Below, in pieces: positions 1 to 6,213 of a stretch of 13,617 bases of DNA. The DNA lies in assembly GCA_903913345.1 (NCBI GenBank), contig CAIWLA010000592.1, positions 1 to 13,617 of the forward strand, given 5' to 3'. The number at the start of each line of letters is the position of its first letter. Position 1 is the stretch's first letter. The notes below the pieces were generated by a model that saw only the letters and a list, made by a program, of their open reading frames with translations, was not told the origin of the DNA and searched no databases. This DNA is from an uncultured Magnetococcales bacterium. GTDB taxonomy: Bacteria; Pseudomonadota; Magnetococcia; Magnetococcales; Magnetaquicoccaceae. Position numbers and translations under genes: made by a program.

Positions 1-2
1 AT

Positions 3-335
3 CGGCTGCTGCAACTGTTCTTCAATCTGGTCGGCAATGCGTTCCACCACGGGACGCGAGGCACCCCCATCTTGTTAAGCATTGCCGGAGACGAACGCGA
101 GATTGTGATCCGTATCCGCAATAGAGGTGTCATCTCGCCCGAGCTGTTGCCGACGATCTTCGAACCGTTCGGTGGCCGAACCGACATATTATCGCGATAC
201 GGCGGTCTCGGGCTTTTCATCTCCCGGCAGATCGCGATGGCGCACGACGGCGACATCGAAGTCGAAGTTGACTCGATATCCACGACAGTCGTCGTCACAG
301 TGCGCCTGCCACGCATGCTCGATCACGGTAACTGA
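3..335 (+). CDS. Sensor histidine kinase, C-terminal ATPase domain (5' partial)
   Basis: The frame is open from base 3 and ends with TGA at 333-335; the start and sensor part lie outside the window. The visible ~110 residues form a GHKL-type ATPase domain. An N box comes first (NLVGNAFHHG, bases about 27-56), then a degenerate G1 region (IRNRGVISPELLPTIFEPF) and a G2 box (GGLGLFISRQIAMAHDG). By family knowledge this domain binds ATP and phosphorylates a histidine in a two-component relay. The G1 region reads N-x-G instead of the usual D-x-G-x-G, a form I associate with bacteriophytochrome-like and PAS-containing kinases; the sensory input cannot be judged here. Codon choice (TCG, CGA, ATA) looks less biased than in the genes that follow. 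The next gene starts 149 bases downstream without obvious coupling, so a functional link is not shown. Confidence 0.85.
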   Translation, partial: RLLQLFFNLVGNAFHHGTRGTPILLSIAGDEREIVIRIRNRGVISPELLPTIFEPFGGRTDILSRYGGLGLFISRQIAMAHDGDIEVEVDSISTTVVVTVRLPRMLDHGN

Positions 336-484
336 GGCCGAGATGTCTGACCTGGAGGAATGGAGTCTCCGGATCCTGGATGCCCCATTTTCGCGGAAGG
401 CGTATCCTTTCCTCCCTGGAAAGAGTGGTTTCGGGAACCATCCTGGCCGATCTTGATTCCGTGAATAACGGTTTGGAGGGGACA

Positions 485-1972
485 ATGTGGCACGATTTTA
501 TCCGTCAATATGCCCAGGAGAGGCCGGATCACCCGGCCATCATCGACCGCAGCACCGGGCACCGTTATGCCTATCTTGACCTGGACCGGGAGGTCCAGCG
601 GTGGGTTGGTCGGCTCTTTGCCCAGGGGGTGCGACGGGGGGAACGGGTGGTCCTGATCGCGGTCAACCGTCTGGAACATGTCACCCTGTTTTTTGCCTGT
701 GCCCGCCTGGGGGCGATTCTGGTCCCCCTCAATCCGCGCCTGGCCGCGCCGGAGTGGATGGCCATTGTGGAACAACTGCAACCCGTCTGCCTGCTTGGTG
801 CGGGGGATGGCCCGCTGGCCGGGCAGGCGGACTATCGGGATCTCGACGCCGAGTGGGGGGCCGTGCCGGGGGGGGTGCCGATTGAACCGGTGGTCGAAAC
901 GGACGATGTGCTGTTGATCCTCTATACATCGGGTTCCACCGGTCAGCCCAAGGGGGTGATGTGCCACGCGGGCATGTTGATGGCCAACATGCACTATACC
1001 GTGGCGGCAGATGTGTTGCGCCAGGACGATATTTCCATCGTCAATACGCCATTCTTTCACACCGGCGGCTACAATGTCTTCTGCCTGCCGCTGCTCTCCA
1101 TTGGGGGCACCCTGATTTTGCACCCAAAATTTGATGCCGGCGGGGTGTTGCGGGAGATTCGTGAGGCGGGCGTCACCGTCTTCTGGGGGGTGCCTACCCT
1201 GTTTCAAATGATGTTTGACCACCCGGATTTTGCCCGGACCGATTTTTCCCGCATCCGCTTTTTTCTCTCCGGTGGGGCACCCCTCGGTCTGGGCCTGATC
1301 CAGGGGTATCACGCCCAGGGCATTCCGTTCAAGCAGGGGTTCGGTCTCTCCGAGGTCGGACCGAACTGCTTTTTGCTGGAGACATCGGACGCCATTGATC
1401 ATCCCGATTCCATCGGCAGGCCGATGGCCCACTCCCAGGTCAAGGTGGTGGACGAGGCGGGCCAGCCGGTTGGCGTCAACGCGGTGGGCAGGATGTGGAT
1501 GGCCGGTCCTCATGTGTGCAAGGGGTATTGGCAGAATCAGGCATTGTTTGCCGATTCCATGCAAAACGGCTATTTTTGCACCGGTGATCTGGTCCGGGTG
1601 GATGCCGAGGGGTTTTATTATGTGGTCGGTCGCCAGAAAGAGATGTATATTTCCGGGGGCGAAAATGTTTATCCGGGGGAGGTGGAAAAGGTGTTGATGC
1701 AACAGGCCGATTTGACCCAGGTCGTCGTGGTGGGGGTGGGGGATGCCAAATGGGGCGAGGTGGGGCTGGCCTTCTATGTGGGATCACGGACCTTTACCCT
1801 GTCCGAGGTCCGTTCCTGGCTCGATCCCCGCCTGAGCCGGTACAAACATCCCCATCACCTGGTCCGCCTGCCCGCCATGCCGTTGCTGGCCAATGGCAAG
1901 GTGGATCGTCCGGCCTTGCAGGCCATGGCACAGCGGTTGTCTCTGGGCGAGGGGGTTGTCGATCATGGTTGA
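485..1972 (+). CDS. AMP-forming acyl-CoA synthetase (FadD/MenE-like ligase)
   Basis: This is a 495-residue member of the ANL adenylating superfamily, which activates a carboxylic acid with ATP to an acyl-AMP and transfers it to coenzyme A. Visible motifs, numbered from the ATG at 485, are the P-loop-like TSGSTGQPKG at 148-157, GFGLSE with Glu290, the TGD motif with Asp368, the hinge region followed by SGGENVYPGE, and NGKVDR with the catalytic-type Lys472. An upstream in-frame ATG exists at 380, but the 485 start has GGAGGGG at 475-481 and begins where family homology starts. There is no signal peptide, so it should be cytoplasmic. The substrate cannot be assigned; overall length and motifs resemble medium or long-chain fatty acyl-CoA ligases. 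Its last 8 bases overlap the next gene, indicating one transcript. Confidence 0.9.
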   Translation: MWHDFIRQYAQERPDHPAIIDRSTGHRYAYLDLDREVQRWVGRLFAQGVRRGERVVLIAVNRLEHVTLFFACARLGAILVPLNPRLAAPEWMAIVEQLQPVCLLGAGDGPLAGQADYRDLDAEWGAVPGGVPIEPVVETDDVLLILYTSGSTGQPKGVMCHAGMLMANMHYTVAADVLRQDDISIVNTPFFHTGGYNVFCLPLLSIGGTLILHPKFDAGGVLREIREAGVTVFWGVPTLFQMMFDHPDFARTDFSRIRFFLSGGAPLGLGLIQGYHAQGIPFKQGFGLSEVGPNCFLLETSDAIDHPDSIGRPMAHSQVKVVDEAGQPVGVNAVGRMWMAGPHVCKGYWQNQALFADSMQNGYFCTGDLVRVDAEGFYYVVGRQKEMYISGGENVYPGEVEKVLMQQADLTQVVVVGVGDAKWGEVGLAFYVGSRTFTLSEVRSWLDPRLSRYKHPHHLVRLPAMPLLANGKVDRPALQAMAQRLSLGEGVVDHG

Positions 1973-2531
1973 GCAGCAGATGGCGGGCGAACCCCGGACC
2001 GGTGCCTGGATTCAGACCTTTACCGGCTTGCAGTTCTGGCCCATGGATGCCCGCCCGGAGGAGGTGGATATCCGCGACATTGCCCATTCCCTCGCCATGC
2101 TGTGTCGTTTCAATGGTCATTGTCGGCGGTTTTATTCCGTGGCGGAACATGCGGTCCATGTCTCGCGTGTGGTGGCACCGGAACAGGCCCGGTGGGGACT
2201 GCTCCACGATGCCGCAGAGGCCTATCTGTCCGACCTGCCCCAGCCGATCAAACGGGAATTGCCGATCTTTCGCACCCATGAGGAGCGGCTCTTGGGGGTG
2301 ATCGCCCGGCGGTTTGGCCTGGCGGAGGCCATGCCCGCCGCCGTCAAACAGGCGGATATGGTCATGCTGGCCACCGAAAAGGTGGCTTTGATGGCCAAAG
2401 AGCCGGTGCCGTGGGAGACGCTGCCCGACCCCCTGGATCCGGCCATGATCCAATCCTGGACCCCGGAGCCGGCCGAGTTGGCCTTTCTGGCACGGTTTGA
2501 CGCCCTGTTCACCCCGGAGTTGGCCCGCTGA
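1965..2531 (+). CDS. HD-domain phosphohydrolase (YfbR-like, COG1896 type)
   Basis: The 188-residue product carries the metal-binding HD signature: His62 in YSVAEHAVHVS, His81-Asp82 in LLHDAAEAYLSDLP, and a distal Asp131 in QADMVML. These match the H...HD...D pattern of the family that contains the E. coli 5'-deoxynucleotidase YfbR. Many bacteria encode proteins of this form, usually annotated only as HD family hydrolase or phosphohydrolase. A metal-dependent phosphomonoesterase acting on nucleotides or a related phosphorylated compound is the likely activity; the actual substrate is not evident. The ATG at 1965 overlaps the previous stop by 8 bases, with a GAGGGGG ribosome site at 1949-1955. 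An in-frame ATG at 1980 is an alternative start. It is translationally coupled to both neighbours. Confidence 0.85.
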   Translation: MVEQQMAGEPRTGAWIQTFTGLQFWPMDARPEEVDIRDIAHSLAMLCRFNGHCRRFYSVAEHAVHVSRVVAPEQARWGLLHDAAEAYLSDLPQPIKRELPIFRTHEERLLGVIARRFGLAEAMPAAVKQADMVMLATEKVALMAKEPVPWETLPDPLDPAMIQSWTPEPAELAFLARFDALFTPELAR

Positions 2532-3541
2532 TGGCCGGGGCGACCACACCGGCCCTCTATCCCCTGACCCCTGCCTGGCAGACGGCGGCCAAACGGGTGT
2601 ATGACGCGGCCTTTGCCGGGGCTGCTCTGCCCTATGGCAGCCGCCTGCCCGACCATTTTTTGGCCAATCGGCTGTTTGACTCCTGCCTGTGGTCCACCGA
2701 TTGTTCCCGAATCCTGGTCACCCCGGAGTGGAAGGGGGTGGGGCTGGTCATCGCCAACCGGCGGGCCAATCCGGCGTCTGTGGCCTCCGATTGGCTCTGT
2801 TTGCAGCTTTTGTGTGTCGCGCCAGACTGGCAGCGGCAGGGTTGGGGGCGGATGCTGCTGAACGGCCTGTTGGCAACGGCGGCCAGCGAGGGTAAACAGG
2901 GGGTGATCACCTCGTTGCAATGGGCCGGCATCTGGCCGGGGATCCCGACCAGCCTGACGGCCATGCGCGCCTTTGGTGATCAGACGGGGGCGGATTGGCG
3001 TCCGGGCGAGATCTATCTGGAAAAAAATTTGCTGGAACCCTGGCCGGTGGCCTGCCCTGGGCGGTTGGCTCCTCCCGATGATGGCATCACCCCGGTTGCT
3101 TATGTGAATCGGCATTATGCCGGATTGCGGAGTTTGCTGTGGGACCATTTCAGCATTGGCTGGCAGTGTGAAACCTTGAGTCGGCTTGATTCGATCTATG
3201 AACCGTTCAATGGGTACGGTTTGGCCACGACTTCCGAGTCAACTTATCCCGGACGGGGGATATGGATCCTGGAGCGTGAGGGGCAGGTGATCGGTTTTTG
3301 TGTCGTTCATGCGGGACCGGACAGCCCAACGGCCTTTTTCGGCCCCATCGGTCTTTTGCCGGAGTGGCGTGGCCGGGGATTGGGTACCCGCCTGTTGTTG
3401 CTCGCGGCCACCCAGGCCCAGGATTGGGGTCGGCACAGCCTGGGATTATGGACCAGTGCGCCATTGGCGGAGGGCTTTTATCGACCTTTGGGTTTTGTGC
3501 CTGTGGCGCAGACCCGGCACGCGGCCTGGCGGGTGGGGTGA
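2531..3541 (+). CDS. Tandem-GNAT N-acetyltransferase family protein
   Basis: The 336-residue protein contains two GNAT acetyltransferase folds in tandem. The first has an acetyl-CoA-binding motif A at about residues 101-106 (QRQGWG), preceded by the beta-strand segment LQLLCVAPDW. The second has motif A at about 279-286 (WRGRGLGT), preceded by FFGPIGLLPE and followed by a FYRPLGF segment typical of the GNAT C-terminal part. Double-GNAT proteins are known, for example mycothiol synthase, but nothing ties this one to mycothiol. Its ATG shares one base with the TGA of the HD hydrolase (TGATG at 2529-2533), so the three genes form one unit. Co-occurrence with an acyl-CoA ligase could mean an acyl-CoA donor is made and used locally; this is inference. 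The acceptor is unknown. Confidence 0.82.
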   Translation: MAGATTPALYPLTPAWQTAAKRVYDAAFAGAALPYGSRLPDHFLANRLFDSCLWSTDCSRILVTPEWKGVGLVIANRRANPASVASDWLCLQLLCVAPDWQRQGWGRMLLNGLLATAASEGKQGVITSLQWAGIWPGIPTSLTAMRAFGDQTGADWRPGEIYLEKNLLEPWPVACPGRLAPPDDGITPVAYVNRHYAGLRSLLWDHFSIGWQCETLSRLDSIYEPFNGYGLATTSESTYPGRGIWILEREGQVIGFCVVHAGPDSPTAFFGPIGLLPEWRGRGLGTRLLLLAATQAQDWGRHSLGLWTSAPLAEGFYRPLGFVPVAQTRHAAWRVG

Positions 3542-3624
3542 GGTTGGCCAGGCATCTTTTTTCTACAGTCTTTGTAAAGGGCATGTTATCCTTCGCCGGG
3601 TGTGGGGGAGGAACGTTTTTTTCG

Positions 3625-3678
3625 ATGGATGTCGGGCGGCAAAGCCGCCCGAACGAACAGAACCAAGAGGCATCGTGA
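3625..3678 (+). CDS. Possible 17-residue leader peptide ahead of the efflux operon
   Basis: ATG at 3625 opens a 17-codon frame that ends with TGA at 3676-3678, overlapping the ATG of the TolC-like gene (TGATG at 3676-3680). A GGAGG lies at 3607-3611, 13 bases before the ATG, which is longer than ideal. The peptide is polar and rich in Arg, Gln and Asn. A perfect hairpin lies within it. The overlap and position suggest a translational coupling leader, but the same frame is open by chance across the end of the GNAT gene, so this may be accidental. No homology is recognised. Confidence 0.25.
   Translation: MDVGRQSRPNEQNQEAS
3632..3652 (+). promoter_or_regulatory. Perfect leader hairpin upstream of the TolC-like gene
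   Basis: A 9-bp perfect stem (TCGGGCGGC / GCCGCCCGA) closes a three-base AAA loop. It lies 13 bases before the AGAGG ribosome site of the TolC-like gene and is not followed by a T tract, so it does not look like an intrinsic terminator on either strand. It could be an mRNA leader structure, or a copy of a short dispersed palindromic repeat. The 136-base gap in which it sits also contains an approximate dyad, CTTTGTAAAG at 3570-3579. I see no convincing sigma70 promoter in the gap. Confidence 0.5.
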
Positions 3679-4943
3679 TGAAGGCAACGGCCATATGGAT
3701 GGTCTTGTGGGTAGGGCTGCTGCTGAGTGGATCGGTCCTGGCGGAAGAGGCGGTGCCAGCGGTGGGGGCCTCGGTGGAGGAGTTGCTGGTCTTGGCGCGC
3801 CGCCTGAACCCGGAGCTGGCGGCGGCCGCCCTGGATGCCGATGCGGCCCAGGCACGGGTGCAGGAGGCGGATGCATTGCCCGATCCCAAATTGCTGTTTA
3901 TCCTCGATGATATTGATAAAAACGCCGCCGGTTGGCCCGGTCGGGTGGCCACCCGCAAGTATACCCTGCAACAGGAAATTCCTGGTTGGGGCAAACGGGA
4001 TCTGAAACGGGAGATTGCCGAGGCGGAAAGCCGGGAGATGACGGGCCAACAGGACGATCGGATCGCCGAGGTGGCCATGAAGGTCAAAGTGGCGTATGCC
4101 GATTATCATCGGGTCCATCTCTCCATGGACCTGACCGATGAGTTGATCCAGGTGATGCTGGTTTTGGTGGAGTTTGCCCGGTTTCGCTATGGCCAGGGGT
4201 TGGGGTCGCAGCAGGAGGCCACCACGGCCGAGGCGGAACGGGGCGGTCTGGCGGTGGAGCGGGTGCGCCTGGAAAAGGAACGCCATCGCATTCGGTCACG
4301 CTTGAATGCCCTGGTCAACCGTTCGCCCAACGCGCCGTTGGTGGAGCATCCCCATTTGCGTCCCCTGCCATCGGAGGCTGTGCTGGCGTATGACGCCCTG
4401 TTGGAACGGGTTCTGGCGGCCAATCCCGGTTTGCGGATGGGGCAGGCACGGGTGGATGCGGCAGACGGAAGCAGTCGGTTGGTCGCCAAAAATGGGTTGC
4501 CTGACCTGGAGGTGGGGTTTGGGCTGGTGGATCGGCAGATGGAGGGGGCACAGAGTGGCTTCGAGGCGATGGTGCGGGTCAATCTGCCCGTGCAATGGGG
4601 GTGGCGGCGCGCTCAGGAACGGGAGGAAGCGGCCAAAAAAGGGGCGGCCGTGGAACGACTCTCTGCGCAACGCCTGCAGGTGGAGTCTGCCCTCCGGGAG
4701 GCGGTGTTGAGCCTGGAGGAGGCCAGACAGGTGGAAAAGGTGACCCAGGACAGCCTGTTGCCCCAGACTCGCATTGCCCTGCAATCGGCGATCAAGGGGT
4801 ACGAAACCGGCTCGACGGATGCCGTGACGGTCCTGGATGCGGTGCAGCGGCTGAAAAAATTTCAGATTGAACGGATCCGGGCACTGTTTGAACAGCAGGT
4901 GCGTCTGGCCGAGATTGAACGACTGGTCGGGAGTGAGCTATGA
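3678..4943 (+). CDS. TolC/CusC-family outer-membrane efflux protein
   Basis: The 421-residue product is the outer-membrane channel of a tripartite heavy-metal efflux system. The first 22 residues form a signal peptide ending in SVLA, with no lipobox cysteine, unlike E. coli CusC which is a lipoprotein. Two OEP repeats follow. Typical elements are LARRLNPELAAAALDADAAQARVQEADALPDPKL-type N-terminal helix, the QQEIPGWGKRDLKREIAEAE region, and long alpha-helical Arg/Glu/Ala-rich stretches around residues 110-220 and 310-410. The start at 3678 has AGAGG at 3666-3670; the much longer open frame upstream has no signal peptide at its start and overlaps the GNAT gene. The stop overlaps the next start as ATGA (4940-4943), so it is co-translated with the fusion protein. 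Confidence 0.88.
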   Translation: MKATAIWMVLWVGLLLSGSVLAEEAVPAVGASVEELLVLARRLNPELAAAALDADAAQARVQEADALPDPKLLFILDDIDKNAAGWPGRVATRKYTLQQEIPGWGKRDLKREIAEAESREMTGQQDDRIAEVAMKVKVAYADYHRVHLSMDLTDELIQVMLVLVEFARFRYGQGLGSQQEATTAEAERGGLAVERVRLEKERHRIRSRLNALVNRSPNAPLVEHPHLRPLPSEAVLAYDALLERVLAANPGLRMGQARVDAADGSSRLVAKNGLPDLEVGFGLVDRQMEGAQSGFEAMVRVNLPVQWGWRRAQEREEAAKKGAAVERLSAQRLQVESALREAVLSLEEARQVEKVTQDSLLPQTRIALQSAIKGYETGSTDAVTVLDAVQRLKKFQIERIRALFEQQVRLAEIERLVGSEL

Positions 4944-6154
4944 TCGGGCACAGGGGATGGAACAAGGCGGTTTGGCTGGCTCTTCTGATCGGGATCGGTG
5001 TGGCAGCACCGGCCTGGACGGCCATGGGGGAGACAGAGGGCCAAAAGGGCCAGAGTGAGCTGCGCAAGATTCTCTATTATCGCAATCCCATGGGGTTGGC
5101 CGACACCTCGCCCACCCCCAAAAAGGATTCCATGGGGATGGACTATATACCGGTCTATGCCGATGAGATGACCCCTTCCGGCTCAAATGCCGTGCGGATT
5201 GACCTGGACAAGGTGCAAAAATTGGGGGTCAAGACCGAGGCGGTGGTGTTGCGTCCCCTCACCCGTTCCATTCGTGCCGTGGGCACCGTGCAGGTGGACG
5301 AGCGCAAACTGTATATTATTTCCCAAAAATATGAAGGTTGGATCGAAAAACTGCACGCCGATACCACTGGTCAGGCGGTGCGGCGTGGCGAACCGCTGAT
5401 GGCGGTCTATTCGCCGCTCCTGGTGGTGGCGCAGCAGGAGTATCTGGCGGCGATGCGGGCGGAAAACACCTTGAAGGAGGCCGATCCGGAGGCCCGGCGC
5501 ACCGCAGACGATCTGGCGGAGAGTGCCTTGACCCGGTTGCGCAACTGGGACATACCCGAAAGCCAGATCAAACGGTTGCGTACCGAGGGCGTCGCCCGCA
5601 AATCCCTGACGGTGGAATCCCCGGTCTCTGGTGTGATTTTGGAAAAGGCCGCCATTCAGGGGATGCGGTTCATGCCGGGCGAAATGCTCTATCGGATCGC
5701 CGATTTGTCCACCGTCTGGGTGTTGGCGGAGGTGTTTGAACAGGATGTGGGGATGGTGCATGAAGGTCAGTCTGCCGAAGTGACCTTGAGTGCCATGCCG
5801 GGCAAGGTCTTTACGGGCAAGGTTGCCTTTATCTATCCCACGCTGGCGGCCGAGACCCGGACGGTCAAGGTGCGGATTGAAATGGCCAATCCCACAGGTG
5901 CCTTGCGTCCTGCCCTCTATGCCACGGTGCAATTGGCGGCCCCGACGACCATCGGCATGGTGATGGCAGTACCCGAATCCGCCGTGTTGGACAGCGGTTC
6001 CCGGCAGGTGGTGCTGGTGGAGCGGGGGGAAGGGTTATATGAACCCCGTCCCGTGCGCACGGGTGGCAAAGGGGGCGGCTATGCGGAGGTGCTCGAAGGG
6101 TTGAAGGAGGGCGAAAGGGTGGTGGTGCGGGCCAATTTTCTCATCGACGCCTAG
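4940..6154 (+). CDS. CusB-type periplasmic membrane fusion protein, C-terminus cut by TAG
   Basis: This 404-residue HlyD/CusB-family adaptor links pump and channel. Residues 1-28 form a signal or anchor segment (VWLALLIGIGVAAPAWTA). Residues 44-76 form a heavy-metal-binding domain with YYRNPMG and KKDSMGMDYIPVY, including Met51, Met65 and Met67, of the type used by Cu/Ag systems. The barrel-sandwich hybrid, alpha hairpin (about 150-220), beta barrel and membrane-proximal domains follow, ending VVVRANFLIDA. The frame stops at TAG 6152-6154, but the next 12 codons read ANLKAALGHFSH, matching the conserved family tail in which Glu normally precedes this block (E. coli CusB has LIDSEANISGAL). A single GAG-to-TAG change would explain this. 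The truncation is small and may be tolerated. GGGAG before the start lies inside the preceding gene. Confidence 0.88.
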   Translation: MIGHRGWNKAVWLALLIGIGVAAPAWTAMGETEGQKGQSELRKILYYRNPMGLADTSPTPKKDSMGMDYIPVYADEMTPSGSNAVRIDLDKVQKLGVKTEAVVLRPLTRSIRAVGTVQVDERKLYIISQKYEGWIEKLHADTTGQAVRRGEPLMAVYSPLLVVAQQEYLAAMRAENTLKEADPEARRTADDLAESALTRLRNWDIPESQIKRLRTEGVARKSLTVESPVSGVILEKAAIQGMRFMPGEMLYRIADLSTVWVLAEVFEQDVGMVHEGQSAEVTLSAMPGKVFTGKVAFIYPTLAAETRTVKVRIEMANPTGALRPALYATVQLAAPTTIGMVMAVPESAVLDSGSRQVVLVERGEGLYEPRPVRTGGKGGGYAEVLEGLKEGERVVVRANFLIDA

Positions 6155-6193
6155 GCCAATCTCAAGGCGGCTTTGGGCCATTTTTCCCATTAG
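6155..6193 (+). pseudogene. Detached conserved C-terminal tail of the CusB-type protein
   Basis: Directly after the TAG at 6152-6154 the same frame continues for 12 codons that match the family tail (NLKAAL core) and reaches a second TAG at 6191-6193. If that were also read, the frame would continue eight codons to TGA at 6215-6217, which overlaps the pump's ATG at 6214 as ATGA. No start codon or ribosome site would allow this segment to be translated separately. Confidence 0.6.
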
Positions 6194-6199
6194 GGCTTG

Positions 6200-6204
6200 A
6201 AGGA
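6200..6204 (+). promoter_or_regulatory. Ribosome binding site of the CusA-type gene
   Basis: AAGGA lies 9 bases before the ATG at 6214. It supports this start and shows that pump translation need not depend on ribosomes finishing the upstream gene, although the fusion-protein frame would run through it if the TAG codons were read. Confidence 0.6.
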
Positions 6205-6213
6205 CACAACCCC

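Noticed and set aside
407..440. Two small hairpins between the kinase and the ligase
   Set aside because: Stems of six and five base pairs without a T tract; too weak to call a terminator.
323..1702. 459-codon minus-strand frame over the acyl-CoA synthetase
   Set aside because: Shadow of a gene whose plus-strand product has all family motifs.
3300..3677. 126-residue N-terminal extension of the TolC-like protein
   Set aside because: It overlaps the GNAT gene, hides the signal peptide, and lacks homology; the 3678 start has a ribosome site and signal sequence.
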